Source: DASUPK01 sp963743575 (GTDB lineage: Bacteria; Actinomycetota; Thermoleophilia; Solirubrobacterales; 70-9). From it: a DNA stretch of 64,000 bases. The DNA lies in assembly GCA_963743575.1 (NCBI GenBank), contig CAVUQC010000007.1:62001-126000 (forward strand), written 5' to 3'. This document shows positions 23,669 through 32,157 of this stretch, in pieces (the stretch's first letter is position 1; the number at the start of each line of letters is the position of its first letter). Below the pieces are notes generated by a model. That model was not told the DNA's origin. It saw only the letters and a list, made by a program, of their open reading frames with translations, and did no database searches. A program made the translations under genes and the position numbers.

Positions 23669-25029
23669 TAGCTTCCGCCGATCGCCATCTCGCCGACCAG
23701 CATCGGTGCCGTCTTCACCGAGCCGCCGAACGGGACCCAGCGGGTCTCCGAGCCAACCGCCTGGACCGCCGCCAGCGTGCCGAGTAGGTCGCCCGCGATC
23801 GTGAACTCGCGCAACGGTTCGGCGAGCTCGCCGCCGCGGATCGCGCGGCCCGATGCGCCCACCGAGTAGCGACCCGTGACCGGGTTGACACCCGAGTGAA
23901 GCCCCGCCACCTCCGTGATGTAGACGCCGTCGCCAGCTCGCTCGAGCAGCTGCTCGAGGGTGAGCTCGCCCGGATCGAGCACCAGGTTCGACGGGCTGAC
24001 CGACGGAGCCGAGCGATACGACGAGCGGGAGGCGTTGCCCGTCGAGCGGGCGCCTCCGCGGCGGGCCGTGTAGGAGTCGTGCAGGTAGGCGAGCAACTTG
24101 CCGTCAGCGATCAGAGGGGTCCGCTCACGCGGCGTTCCCTCGCCGTCGAAGGGCGCGCTGGCGAGGCCGCCCGGATCGATCCCGTCGTCCGCCAGAACAT
24201 AGGCGGGTGAGGCGAGCTCATCGCCCAGGCGGTCGGCGAACGGCGAGCGGCCACGCTGCACGTCGTCCGCGCTCACGGCGCCGCCGATGAACCCGGCGAA
24301 GCTGGCGGTGACCCGCTCCGAGAGGACCACCGGGCAGGTGCGGGATTCGGGCTTGATTGCACCGAGCATCGAGGCTGCCTCGTCCCCCGCCTCGGCCCCG
24401 ATCTCCTCGGGATCGAGCGCGCCGGGCGAGCGGCCGACGCCGAAGCCGAGGCCGGTCTGGACCTCCGAGTCCTGCGTCGCCATGGCCTGCAGAAAGGAGT
24501 AGGCGACCGAGGAGCCGAAGCTGCCGGAGACGCCGCGCGATGTGGCGATCGCGGCGTCGCCGTCCTCGTCCACGTAGACGACCTCCTCGACCCCGGTGAC
24601 CCGATCGTCGCGATCGAGGGCGACGCGCTCGATCCGCTTCGCCAGCTCGATCACGTCCGCGGTCTCGGTCCCGGCCACAGCCGGATCGCGCAGCCCATCG
24701 ATCTCGGGCGGCTCGCCCGATGGATCGGGCGCCGCCGAGTTCTCATCCTCATCGGCGACCCGAGCTGCGCCGACGGCGGCCTCGGCCAGCTCGGCCAGAC
24801 CCGGCTCGGAGAGATCGGTCCCGTACGCGTAGCCAGTGCGGGTCCCGATCCAGGCGCGCACACCCACGCCGCGGCCGCTCGCCTCGGTGAGGCTCTCGAC
24901 CTCGCCGGCGTGGACCCGCACCTCGCGGCTCTGCGAACCCTCGCTCCAAGCCTCGGCGTCCGTCGCACCGGCGGAGGTCGCCGCCTCCACAGCCCGGCGC
25001 GCGACGTCCTCGAGATCCGCGGCGCTCAT
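23668..25029 (-). CDS. pmbA: TldE/PmbA-family metalloprotease subunit
   Basis: The 453-residue protein shows the TldE pattern: RGVGVRAWIGTRTGYAYGTDLSEPGL, PVVLSERVTASFAGFIGG and GVNPVTGRYSVGASGRAI. TldE lacks the HExxxH metal site and pairs with TldD to degrade unfolded peptides or mature RiPPs. ATGA overlap with tldD shows coupled expression. A palindromic element abuts its stop. Confidence 0.92.
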   Translation of the reverse strand: MSAADLEDVARRAVEAATSAGATDAEAWSEGSQSREVRVHAGEVESLTEASGRGVGVRAWIGTRTGYAYGTDLSEPGLAELAEAAVGAARVADEDENSAAPDPSGEPPEIDGLRDPAVAGTETADVIELAKRIERVALDRDDRVTGVEEVVYVDEDGDAAIATSRGVSGSFGSSVAYSFLQAMATQDSEVQTGLGFGVGRSPGALDPEEIGAEAGDEAASMLGAIKPESRTCPVVLSERVTASFAGFIGGAVSADDVQRGRSPFADRLGDELASPAYVLADDGIDPGGLASAPFDGEGTPRERTPLIADGKLLAYLHDSYTARRGGARSTGNASRSSYRSAPSVSPSNLVLDPGELTLEQLLERAGDGVYITEVAGLHSGVNPVTGRYSVGASGRAIRGGELAEPLREFTIAGDLLGTLAAVQAVGSETRWVPFGGSVKTAPMLVGEMAIGGS

Positions 25030-26411
25030 ACGGCGGTGCCGCCGACTGTCATTCCCTTGATCCGGACGTGTCCCTGGCCGGTCCCGACCGGCGCCGTCTG
25101 ACCGGCCTTGCCGCAGAACCCGGTCTTCATCTCGAAGTCGTTGCCGACCGCGTCGATCCGCTCGAGCGCCTGCAGGCAGTTGCCGATCAGCGTCGCGCCG
25201 CGGCAGGGCTTGGTCACCTTGCCGCCCTCGATCAAATAGCCCTCGGAGACCCCGAAGACGAAGTCGCCGGTGGCGGGCTCGACCTGGCCGCCGCCGAAGG
25301 AGACCGCATAGAAGCCCTTCTCAACCTCGGAGATGATCTCCTCCGGGTCGGCATCGCCCGGCTCGATGTAGGTGTTGGTCATCCGCGGGATCGGCAGGTC
25401 CCTGAAGCTCGCGCGCCGTCCGTTGCCGGTTGACGGGACGTCGTCGCGGCGCGCGCGAAGCCGGTCGTACAGATAGGAGGTGAGCCTGCCCTCCTGGATC
25501 ACGGCGGTCCGCTGGCAGGGCGTGCCCTCATCGTCGATCGCGCCGGTGCCCCACTCGTGGGGCATGACGCCGTCGTCGTAGGCATTGAGCAGCGGCTGTG
25601 CGACCTTCTCGCCCATCCTACCCGCGTAGACGCTGGCGCCCTTCTGCACCGCGTCGGCTTCGAGGCCGTGGCCGGTCATCTCGTGGAAGAGGACACCGCC
25701 GAAGCCGCCGCCGACGACCACGGTCATCTCGCCGGCGGGCGCCGGGTCGGCGCCGAGCAGGGTGAGGGCCTTGCCCGCTGCCTGGTCGGCGATCCGCGCG
25801 GGGTCGCCGTCGAGCAGCTCGAATCCACGGAGCTCGCCGAGGGTCTCGAACCCGGTTTCCACGGTGCCGTCCTTGCGCGCCACCACCTGGACGCCGAGCC
25901 GGACCCGCGTCCGGTCGTCGCTCGCCTCCAGGCCCTCGGAGTTGAAGATCGCGACCCGGCGACGGCCCTCGCTGTAGCTGGCCGAGGCCTGGGCGACCTC
26001 GGGGCCGGCGGAGCGCGCTCGCTCGTCGAGCTCCCGCAGCACCTCGGCCTTGCGGTCCGCCGGGACGCTCGTCGGGTCCACCTCGACCTCCTGGGGCTGG
26101 GGTGGCTCGGCGGCCGCCAATGCGAGCGGCTCGGTCGCCTCTCCTCCGAGCGCCGAGGCGAGGCCATCGGCCGCTCCCACCAGGTCCTCCTCGGCCAGCC
26201 CGTCGACGTGCGCGAAGCGCGTCACTTCCCCATCGATCACCCGGATACCCGCGCCGCGCTCGCTGCCCGACTGAGGCCGCTCAACCCTGGATTCGTCGAT
26301 CGAGAGCGCAAATCCCTGACGCTCCTCGCAGAAGAGCTCGGCGAAGTCGCCCCCGCGCGCCAATGCCCGCTCGAGGACGCGCGCCGCGAGCCCCTCGCCG
26401 ACCAGGCTCAC
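25026..26411 (-). CDS. tldD: TldD-family metalloprotease
   Basis: The catalytic HExxxH motif is present in GVLFHEMTGHGLEADAVQKGASVYAG, and the C-terminal SEGYLIEGGKVTKPCRGATLIGN block is family-typical. TldD forms the active subunit of the TldD/E heterodimer. It is the third gene of a four-gene operon with 4-bp ATGA overlaps at each junction. Confidence 0.94.
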   Translation of the reverse strand: MSLVGEGLAARVLERALARGGDFAELFCEERQGFALSIDESRVERPQSGSERGAGIRVIDGEVTRFAHVDGLAEEDLVGAADGLASALGGEATEPLALAAAEPPQPQEVEVDPTSVPADRKAEVLRELDERARSAGPEVAQASASYSEGRRRVAIFNSEGLEASDDRTRVRLGVQVVARKDGTVETGFETLGELRGFELLDGDPARIADQAAGKALTLLGADPAPAGEMTVVVGGGFGGVLFHEMTGHGLEADAVQKGASVYAGRMGEKVAQPLLNAYDDGVMPHEWGTGAIDDEGTPCQRTAVIQEGRLTSYLYDRLRARRDDVPSTGNGRRASFRDLPIPRMTNTYIEPGDADPEEIISEVEKGFYAVSFGGGQVEPATGDFVFGVSEGYLIEGGKVTKPCRGATLIGNCLQALERIDAVGNDFEMKTGFCGKAGQTAPVGTGQGHVRIKGMTVGGTAV

Positions 26412-26644
26412 TTCCCGCCCCTCGCCCGGCCCGGCGGGCCCGCCACCTCGATCAGCCGCGAGGCCGCGAGGAAGAGGGCGCGGCCCTCCTCCGAGTCCGC
26501 CGCGAACGCCGAGCTGCGGCCGCCGGGGTAGTAGGTCCTCGCGAATGGCTTGCGCTGATGGCGGCGCCGGCGCAGGTAGGCGGCGGCCTCATCGGCGTAG
26601 CCGGAGACCCGGTCGAGCAGGAGGCGGTGGGGCTTTGTGGTCAT
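26408..26644 (-). CDS. small basic protein in TldD/E operon
   Basis: The 78-residue protein is Arg-rich (YLRRRRHQRKPFARTYYPGGRSS) with a helical N-terminus and a C-terminal EEGRALFLAASRLIEVAG helix. I do not recognise a family. ATGA overlaps with tldD and with the upstream gene show it is a real, co-translated gene. No signal peptide or membrane segment. A substrate or adaptor role is only a guess. Confidence 0.7.
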   Translation of the reverse strand: MTTKPHRLLLDRVSGYADEAAAYLRRRRHQRKPFARTYYPGGRSSAFAADSEEGRALFLAASRLIEVAGPPGRARGGK

Positions 26645-26994
26645 CTGCTGGCCGCCAGCCGGCGGAGGGCGTTTCGCATGTCGAAGATCATCAGCGAGGA
26701 GAGAGTGAACCGGTCTGCGACCGCGACCGCGGTCAGCCCGGCCTCCCTGACGCAGAAGGCCTCGCCGTCGCCGGTGGCGATGTGCGCGTGGGCCACCGGC
26801 TCGGCGCCGGCGGCGTCCGCGGCGGCGATCAGATCTCGTCCCGCCTCCCCCCAGCCCTCGACCTCGCCGCTCGCGGCGAGCACCTCGCCGCTGTCCGAGA
26901 GCACCGCGCAGCCGCGCATCTCGGGCGAGATCTCCTGCAGGTATGTGACCGTCTCACCGGCGTCGGTGAGGGTCGGGGCGTCGACGGGGGCCAC
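26641..26994 (-). CDS. Roadblock/LC7-like protein
   Basis: The 117-residue pattern GCAVLSDSGEVLAASGEV, AGRDLIAAADAAG, VAHAHIATGDGEAFCVREAGLTAVAVADRFTLSSLMIFDMRNALRRL fits Roadblock/LC7 domains, which in bacteria regulate small GTPases or polarity; no GTPase lies nearby. GTG start with a TATTTT box 6 nt upstream suggests a leaderless first gene of the TldD/E operon. Confidence 0.65.
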   Translation of the reverse strand: MAPVDAPTLTDAGETVTYLQEISPEMRGCAVLSDSGEVLAASGEVEGWGEAGRDLIAAADAAGAEPVAHAHIATGDGEAFCVREAGLTAVAVADRFTLSSLMIFDMRNALRRLAASR

Positions 26995-27000
26995 TAGGTC

Positions 27001-27006
27001 AAAATA
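27001..27006 (-). promoter_or_regulatory. -10 box (TATTTT) of the TldD/E operon
   Basis: TATTTT on the minus strand ends 6 nt before the GTG at 26994, predicting a leaderless mRNA. AT-rich in otherwise GC-rich sequence. Confidence 0.45.
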
Positions 27007-27012
27007 GCGAGC

Positions 27013-27153
27013 GTGACTCTGCAGCAGGGCTCATGGCTCACCGTCGTCGTCATCTGCGGGATCTCCGTGATCCTCCTGGCGGTCGGCGGATACACCGGCT
27101 ACAGCATCGTGGTCGGAGCGGTCGGGCTGGCCGCCGCGGTGAATCTGACCTAG
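27013..27153 (+). CDS. small two-helix membrane protein, 46 aa
   Basis: A GTG-initiated frame encodes a short polar start (VTLQQGSW) and two hydrophobic stretches, LTVVVICGISVILLAVGG and YSIVVGAVGLAAAV, split by YTG, ending NLT. The composition is clearly that of a membrane hairpin, not a random frame. It diverges from the Roadblock gene and its TAG overlaps the convergent CDF gene's TAG. No Shine-Dalgarno is visible, so expression is uncertain. Confidence 0.55.
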   Translation: MTLQQGSWLTVVVICGISVILLAVGGYTGYSIVVGAVGLAAAVNLT

Positions 27154-28091
27154 CCCGCCCTGAACGCCGACGGCGACTCCGCCGGGTCCCGCCGGGAGCT
27201 CTCCGGCTCTACGTGGATCAGCACCTCGGCGTCGCCGAGGTCGGACTCGATCGCGTCGCGGAGCTCGTGGGCCAGCTCGTGAGCGCGTTCGAGTGTGGTG
27301 CCGCTGCGGAACTGGACGTGCAGATCGATGTACCGGCGCCTGCCCGTGCTCCGCGCGCGGAGCTTGTGATACCCGACGATCTCGGGCGTCCCCGCCCGCG
27401 CCCGGGCAATCGCGGCCTCGATCCGGTCCATCTCCTCCGGCGGGGGCGCCTCGTCGATCAGCGCCGACGCGGACTGGCGCAGGATCCGAACCCCGGCGAG
27501 GACGATGACCATCGCGACCGCGATGGCGACGGCGGAGTCGATCGCCTCGACCCCGGTGATCTGGACCAGCACCAATCCGATCAGGACACCGACGGAGGTG
27601 AGCGCGTCGGTGCCGAGGTGGGCCGCGTCCCCGGCCAGTGCCGGCGAGCGATGGCGGCGGGCCTGCCGGCGCAGGAAGACGGACACCCCGCCGTTGGCGA
27701 GCGCCGAGAACCCGATCACCGCGATGCCGATCCCGAGCTTTTCGACCGAGGCGCCGGTAGACAGCCGGTGCACCGACTCGTAGACGATCAGCCCGGCGCC
27801 GACGAGGATCAGCATTCCCTCGATCGACGCGGCCAGGCTCTCGAACTTCTCATGGCCGTAGGGGTGGTCGACGTCGGCGGGCTCGTCCGCGCGGCGCACC
27901 GAGACGAAGGCGATGACAGACGCGATCAGGTCGATCATCGAGTGCAGCGCCTCGCTCAGGATCGCGACGGAGCCGGTGATGGCGGCCGCCGCGAGCTTCA
28001 GCGCGATCAGCGCGGAATTGGATGCGATCGAGACCGCTGCGGCGCGTGGCTTGGTGATCCCGCTACCTGCCACGGGCCCGCGCGGGCTCAC
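27150..28091 (-). CDS. cation diffusion facilitator (CDF) metal exporter
   Basis: The protein has about six transmembrane segments, metal-site motifs SEALHSMIDL and DAAHLGTDAL in TM2 and TM5, the cytosolic HPYGHEKFE loop and a C-terminal ferredoxin-like domain with HKLRARSTGRRRYIDLHVQF. CDF proteins export Zn2+, Co2+, Fe2+ or Mn2+ in exchange for protons; the metal cannot be set from sequence. Its ATG overlaps the rdgB stop. Confidence 0.92.
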   Translation of the reverse strand: MSPRGPVAGSGITKPRAAAVSIASNSALIALKLAAAAITGSVAILSEALHSMIDLIASVIAFVSVRRADEPADVDHPYGHEKFESLAASIEGMLILVGAGLIVYESVHRLSTGASVEKLGIGIAVIGFSALANGGVSVFLRRQARRHRSPALAGDAAHLGTDALTSVGVLIGLVLVQITGVEAIDSAVAIAVAMVIVLAGVRILRQSASALIDEAPPPEEMDRIEAAIARARAGTPEIVGYHKLRARSTGRRRYIDLHVQFRSGTTLERAHELAHELRDAIESDLGDAEVLIHVEPESSRRDPAESPSAFRAG

Positions 28092-28678
28092 GGCGCAACC
28101 TCGATGCCGAGGTGGGAAGCCAGCTTCCGCGCCGCCCTGCCGCGATGACTGATCGCGTGCTTCTCCTCGGGCGCCAGCTCGGCCATGGTGCGATCGTCAT
28201 CCGCTCCGGTATCATCCGGGACGAACGCGGGGTCATAGCCGAAGCCGCCCGTCCCTCGCGGCTCCTCCGCCAGGGTCCCCTCGCAGCGACCCTCGAAGAG
28301 GGACTCCGAGCCGTCCTCGCCGACCAGCGCGATCGCGCAGACGTACGCCACTCGCCGGTCCTCGCCCTCGCCGACCTCACGCAGGAGCATCGCCAGGTTC
28401 TCCTCGTCGGTCGCGTCCTCGCCGGCGTACCGGGCCGATCGCACGCCGGGCCGGCCGCCGAGCCCGCGAGCTTCGATCCCGGAGTCGTCGGCGATCGCGG
28501 TCCGGCCGGTCGCCGCGTGCGCCGCTCGCGCCTTGCCGAGGGCGTTCTGCGCGAACGTGTCGCCGGTCTCCGGCGGGAGCACGACCTCCTCGGGCAGCGG
28601 GTCGATCTCGATCCCGGGCAGCGCCTCGCGAAGCTCACGCAGCTTGTGGTCGTTGCGGGTGGCCAGGACGAGCGACAT
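28088..28678 (-). CDS. rdgB: dITP/XTP pyrophosphatase
   Basis: The start MSLVLATRNDHKLRELREAL, FAQNALGKARAA, TAIADDSGIEARGLGGRPGVRSARYAG and GTGGFGYDPAFVPDD are diagnostic of RdgB/HAM1 enzymes that remove non-canonical purine triphosphates. Position after rph matches many actinobacteria (rph-rdgB pair). Confidence 0.96.
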   Translation of the reverse strand: MSLVLATRNDHKLRELREALPGIEIDPLPEEVVLPPETGDTFAQNALGKARAAHAATGRTAIADDSGIEARGLGGRPGVRSARYAGEDATDEENLAMLLREVGEGEDRRVAYVCAIALVGEDGSESLFEGRCEGTLAEEPRGTGGFGYDPAFVPDDTGADDDRTMAELAPEEKHAISHRGRAARKLASHLGIEVAP

Positions 28679-28706
28679 CGCCGCTCAGATCATCCGTGAT
28701 CCGGGC

Positions 28707-29441
28707 TCAGGCCGGGAGCGAACCGAGCGCGGACTCCTGCGTCTCGCGCAGCTTGCCTATCCCGCCCTCCGCCAGCGCGAGCAGCTCATCGAGGGATGCA
28801 CGCGAGAGCGGGGTGCGCTCCGCGGTGGCCTGCACCTCCACCAGGCCGCCATCGCCGGTCATCACGACGTTCGCGTCAACCTCGGCGGTCGAGTCCTCGC
28901 CGTAGTCGAGGTCGCAGAGAGCGCGCCCGTCGACGATCCCGACACTGACCGCGGCGACCGACTGGTTGAGCGGCATCGTCTCGAGCTTGCCGGCGTCCAC
29001 GAGCTTCGACAGGGCGTCACAGAGAGCGACGAAACCGCCCGTGATCGCGGCGCAGCGGGTGCCGCCGTCCGCCTGCAGAACGTCGCAGTCCACGAAGACC
29101 GAGCGCTCCCCGAGGGCCATGAAGTCGACCACCCCGCGCAGCGACCGGCCGATCAGCCTCTGGATCTCCACGCCGCGGCCGTCCTGCTTGCCGCGGCTGA
29201 TGTCGCGGGCCTTGCGATCGCCGGTCGAGGCGGGCAGCATCGCGTACTCGCCGGTGACCCAGCCCCGGCCCTTGCCCTCCATCCAGCGCGGCACGTTGTC
29301 GCTCACCGACGCGGTGCAGATGACGCGCGTCTCGCCTTGGCTGATCAGCGCGGAGCCGTCGGCGGTCCGGACGAAGCCGGGCTCGATCGTCACCGGGCGA
29401 AGGTCGGCGGGGGCGCGGTCGTAGCTGCGACTGGCGGCCAT
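28707..29441 (-). CDS. rph: ribonuclease PH
   Basis: RNase PH trims the 3' ends of tRNA precursors using phosphate. Conserved blocks DLRPVTIEPGFVRTADGSALI, GETRVICTASV, RGWVTGEYAMLPAST, IQRLIGRSLRGVVDF and DCDVLQADGGTRCAAITGG are intact. It is 28 bp upstream of rdgB on the same strand and likely co-transcribed. Confidence 0.96.
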   Translation of the reverse strand: MAASRSYDRAPADLRPVTIEPGFVRTADGSALISQGETRVICTASVSDNVPRWMEGKGRGWVTGEYAMLPASTGDRKARDISRGKQDGRGVEIQRLIGRSLRGVVDFMALGERSVFVDCDVLQADGGTRCAAITGGFVALCDALSKLVDAGKLETMPLNQSVAAVSVGIVDGRALCDLDYGEDSTAEVDANVVMTGDGGLVEVQATAERTPLSRASLDELLALAEGGIGKLRETQESALGSLPA

Positions 29442-29487
29442 CGCGCCAGTCTGCCATGGCTGAGCTACCCGGGTTCCCCATCAGGTC

Positions 29488-29564
29488 GTGACTGCAGCGG
29501 CCGCCCCACACAAGTCGCTTCGGGCTTCGCCCTTCGCTCCAAAGTGGAGCGGCCTCGCAGTCAC
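29488..29564 (-). repeat. stop-abutting palindromic element, copy A
   Basis: A core of about 58 bp is almost identical, in inverted orientation, to copy B at 35244-35321. It contains GGCCGC...GCGGCC arms, a TTCG-capped GGGC hairpin and a GCTCC...GGAGC hairpin. Outer arms GTGACTGC/GCAGTCAC pair with each other but differ in sequence from copy B's arms. The pilin TGA stop lies inside the outer arm. Confidence 0.85.
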
Positions 29565-29773
29565 TTGAACGACACCTGGCCGACCGCCTCGCGGATCTTG
29601 TCCACGATCGTCTGGGCGAGCTCGACCCCCTGCTTGCCCTGAAAGCCCTTCATGGCGGCCACCATCCCGACCATCAGGAGCGCGACCAACAGGATCAGGC
29701 CCACGTACTCGACGGTTCCCTGACCGCTCCCGGTCGAGAGACTCGCCAGCCGCCGGTAAAGAAGTCCTCGCAT
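29561..29773 (-). CDS. Flp/Fap-type pilin
   Basis: The 70-residue protein has a short basic N-terminus and the prepilin segment GQGTVEYVGLILLVALLMVGMVAAMKGF, with the conserved Gly/Glu before a hydrophobic helix processed by a type IV prepilin peptidase. AGGAGG lies 6 nt before ATG 29773. No tad export genes are in the window, so assembly genes must be elsewhere. Confidence 0.85.
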   Translation of the reverse strand: MRGLLYRRLASLSTGSGQGTVEYVGLILLVALLMVGMVAAMKGFQGKQGVELAQTIVDKIREAVGQVSFK

Positions 29774-29894
29774 CTGCAACCTCCTCGAGCTCGTTTCCGG
29801 AAGGCTCGCCATCGGGGGCGAACAGATCCAGACCGCGGAGTCCCATAAGGCGAACGGCCCCGCGCCGAAATCGCGATACGGCCTACACGTCACG

Positions 29895-29900
29895 TAGAGT
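29895..29900 (+). promoter_or_regulatory. -10 box (TAGAGT) of the coiled-coil gene
   Basis: TAGAGT ends 9 nt before ATG 29910, predicting a near-leaderless transcript divergent from the pilin gene. Confidence 0.4.
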
Positions 29901-29909
29901 GCCGCCCCG

Positions 29910-32147
29910 ATGGCCGAGCGCCAACACGAAGGCGCCAGCACGGCCGAGGATCCGGCCAACAGCGAGCGCGACCCGCACATGAAGCAGGCGATCGACGCGG
30001 CGCGCCGCGAGGCCGAGGAGCGCGCAACCGCGGAGATCCTCGCGCTGGAGGAAGACCTGGAGAAGGAGCGTGAGCGCGCGGCCCGGTCCCTCGAGGAGCT
30101 CCAGCGCCGGCTGGAGGAGGCCGAGACGCGCTCCGCCGCGGAGGTCACTGTCACCGACGCGAGAGCGCGGGAGGAGGCGGCCGACCGGTTGCGGGAGCAG
30201 CGCGGCGACGTCCGCCGCGAGCTGGAGACCGAGTTGGACCGCCGGATGTCGGCGCGGGAGGAGGAGCTGATCGCCGAGCGCGACGAGGCCGCCGCGGCCC
30301 TGACGGACGCACGCGAGCGCCTCGAGCGGGCAGAGAGCGCGGGCGAAGCCGGTGATGGGGCCCGTGCGGAGGCGGAGCACAGGGCGGCCGAGGAGGCCGA
30401 TCGCCGCCAGCGCGAGCACACCGAGCAGCTGCAGTCCCAGATCGCGGCGATGGAGGCTGAGACCGAGTCCCGCTTCCAGGCAGCGGTCGAGAAGGCGCGC
30501 GAAGACGCTGAGCAGCGGGTCCGCGCGGAGCTCTCCGAGGAGTCCCGCGCGGAGATCGAGCGCGGCATTCGCCGCGAGCTCGAGCAGCAGCTCGCCAAGC
30601 GGATCGCTGACATCCGCACCGACGCCGACGAACGGGCGCGCGAGGAGGTCGATGCCGCCCGGCGTGCCGCCGAACTTCGCTTCCAGTCTCAGCTCAAGAG
30701 CCGCGAGCAGGCTCTGGCCGGCGAGCGCGAGGCCGCCGCCGAGGCAGCCGCGGCCGCCGAGCGCCGCCTCGACGAGATCGCCCAGCAGATCGACGCCGCC
30801 GGCGAGCGGGTCGAGGGCGCGGAGGCCAGGTTCGCCGAGGAGCAGACGAGACTTCAGAAGGACGCCGAGGAGCGCATCGACGCCGAGCTGCGCCGGGTGC
30901 AGGCCGAGTCCGATGCCAAGATCGCCGACGCACTCGCCAAGGTCGAGGCCGACACCCAGGCCCGCGTGGAGCGCGAGGCGGCACGTCACCTCGCCGAACG
31001 GGAGGAAACACTTCGCGCGGAGGCGGAGGAGCGGGTGCGCCTCGCCGGCAAATCTGCCCGCGAGGAGACCGAGCGCGGGCTCGGGGGAGAGCTCGACAGT
31101 CTCCGCAGCCAGCTCGAGGAGGAGCGCTCGTCACGCGAGCAGCTGGTCCAGAAGGCCGAGAACCGGGCCGGGATCGCCGAGAAGAGGATTGCCGACGTGG
31201 AGAGTGCCCGGCTCGACACCGAGGCCGAGGCGCGCGGCTCCGCAGCGGAATGGATCCGCGGCCAGGTCGCCGAGCTCCGCCAGGAGACCGAAAAGGTTCA
31301 GCGGCAGAGCGACGGGCGCACCAAACGGGCTGTCGCCGAGGCCCGCCGCGAGGCGGAGGACGAGGCCGAGCGGCGCTTCGCCGAGCGCGAGCAGGAACTG
31401 GCCACCGAGCTCGAGGGGGCCGGCCGCGCACTGCGCTCGGCCGAGCACCAGCTGCGGGAGGCCGAGGCCCGTGCCGAGTCCGCGGAGGCCAAGCTCGGCG
31501 ATGTGGCCGACGAAGACCGCAAAAGGGCGAGCGAGGAGCGCGAAGGCCGCTTCCGGGCGCTCGAGGATCGGATCCGCTCAGTGGCGGACCGGGCCGGCGG
31601 CGCCCAGGCGCACGCCGCCTCGGTCGGCGTCGAGCTGCCCGGGCCGGATCAGACCAAGACCGTGGTCGAAGAGCCGGAGCCGGCCGCCGACGAGCAGAGC
31701 ACCGACGAGCAGGACGCGGTGAAGCCCGACTCCGAGCCACGCGGCTTCCTGGCGAGGCGCCGGGCGCGGCGAGCTGAGAAGACGGCCGCGAAGGAAAAGG
31801 CCAAGGCCGAGCAGGCAGCCGCCGATGCCAAGGCCGCCGAGGAGCGGCAGGCCGCAAAACACGAGAACGAGCAGGAGAAGGAGGCCACCGAGAAGCAGGC
31901 GACCGAGAACCAGGCCACGACGGAGAAGGCCACGACCACACGATCGCCCCTGCCCGCCCATCCGCTCGACCTCAACAAGGCGAGCTTCGAGCAGCTACGC
32001 GAGCTTGGCATGTCTGTGACCCAGGCGACCCGTGTCATCGCGTACCGAGAGCGCGGGCAGGGCTTCACCTCAGTCGACGACCTCGAGACTGTTCCAGGGA
32101 TCCCGCAGAAGCTCCTGGACGAGATCAAGGACCAGCTCAGCGCATGA
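29910..32147 (+). CDS. long coiled-coil protein with C-terminal helix-hairpin-helix
   Basis: About residues 20-560 are almost continuous Glu/Arg/Ala heptads, a long coiled coil. A charged linker with an Arg/Lys patch (FLARRRARRAEK) and Ala/Glu/Lys helix follows, then a ComEA-like double HhH domain at about 680-745 (LDLNKASFEQLRELGMSVTQATRVIAYRERG, VDDLETVPGIPQKLLDEIKDQL) that may bind DNA. No signal peptide. The combination is unusual. Function unknown; a chromosome-organising or scaffolding role is only an inference from the architecture. Confidence 0.85.
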   Translation: MAERQHEGASTAEDPANSERDPHMKQAIDAARREAEERATAEILALEEDLEKERERAARSLEELQRRLEEAETRSAAEVTVTDARAREEAADRLREQRGDVRRELETELDRRMSAREEELIAERDEAAAALTDARERLERAESAGEAGDGARAEAEHRAAEEADRRQREHTEQLQSQIAAMEAETESRFQAAVEKAREDAEQRVRAELSEESRAEIERGIRRELEQQLAKRIADIRTDADERAREEVDAARRAAELRFQSQLKSREQALAGEREAAAEAAAAAERRLDEIAQQIDAAGERVEGAEARFAEEQTRLQKDAEERIDAELRRVQAESDAKIADALAKVEADTQARVEREAARHLAEREETLRAEAEERVRLAGKSAREETERGLGGELDSLRSQLEEERSSREQLVQKAENRAGIAEKRIADVESARLDTEAEARGSAAEWIRGQVAELRQETEKVQRQSDGRTKRAVAEARREAEDEAERRFAEREQELATELEGAGRALRSAEHQLREAEARAESAEAKLGDVADEDRKRASEEREGRFRALEDRIRSVADRAGGAQAHAASVGVELPGPDQTKTVVEEPEPAADEQSTDEQDAVKPDSEPRGFLARRRARRAEKTAAKEKAKAEQAAADAKAAEERQAAKHENEQEKEATEKQATENQATTEKATTTRSPLPAHPLDLNKASFEQLRELGMSVTQATRVIAYRERGQGFTSVDDLETVPGIPQKLLDEIKDQLSA

Positions 32148-32157
32148 GGGGCTTCGC

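Noticed and set aside
30694..31941. Long minus-strand frames opposite the coiled-coil gene
   Set aside because: They are the Pro/Arg/Ser-rich shadow of Glu/Ala/Arg repeats.
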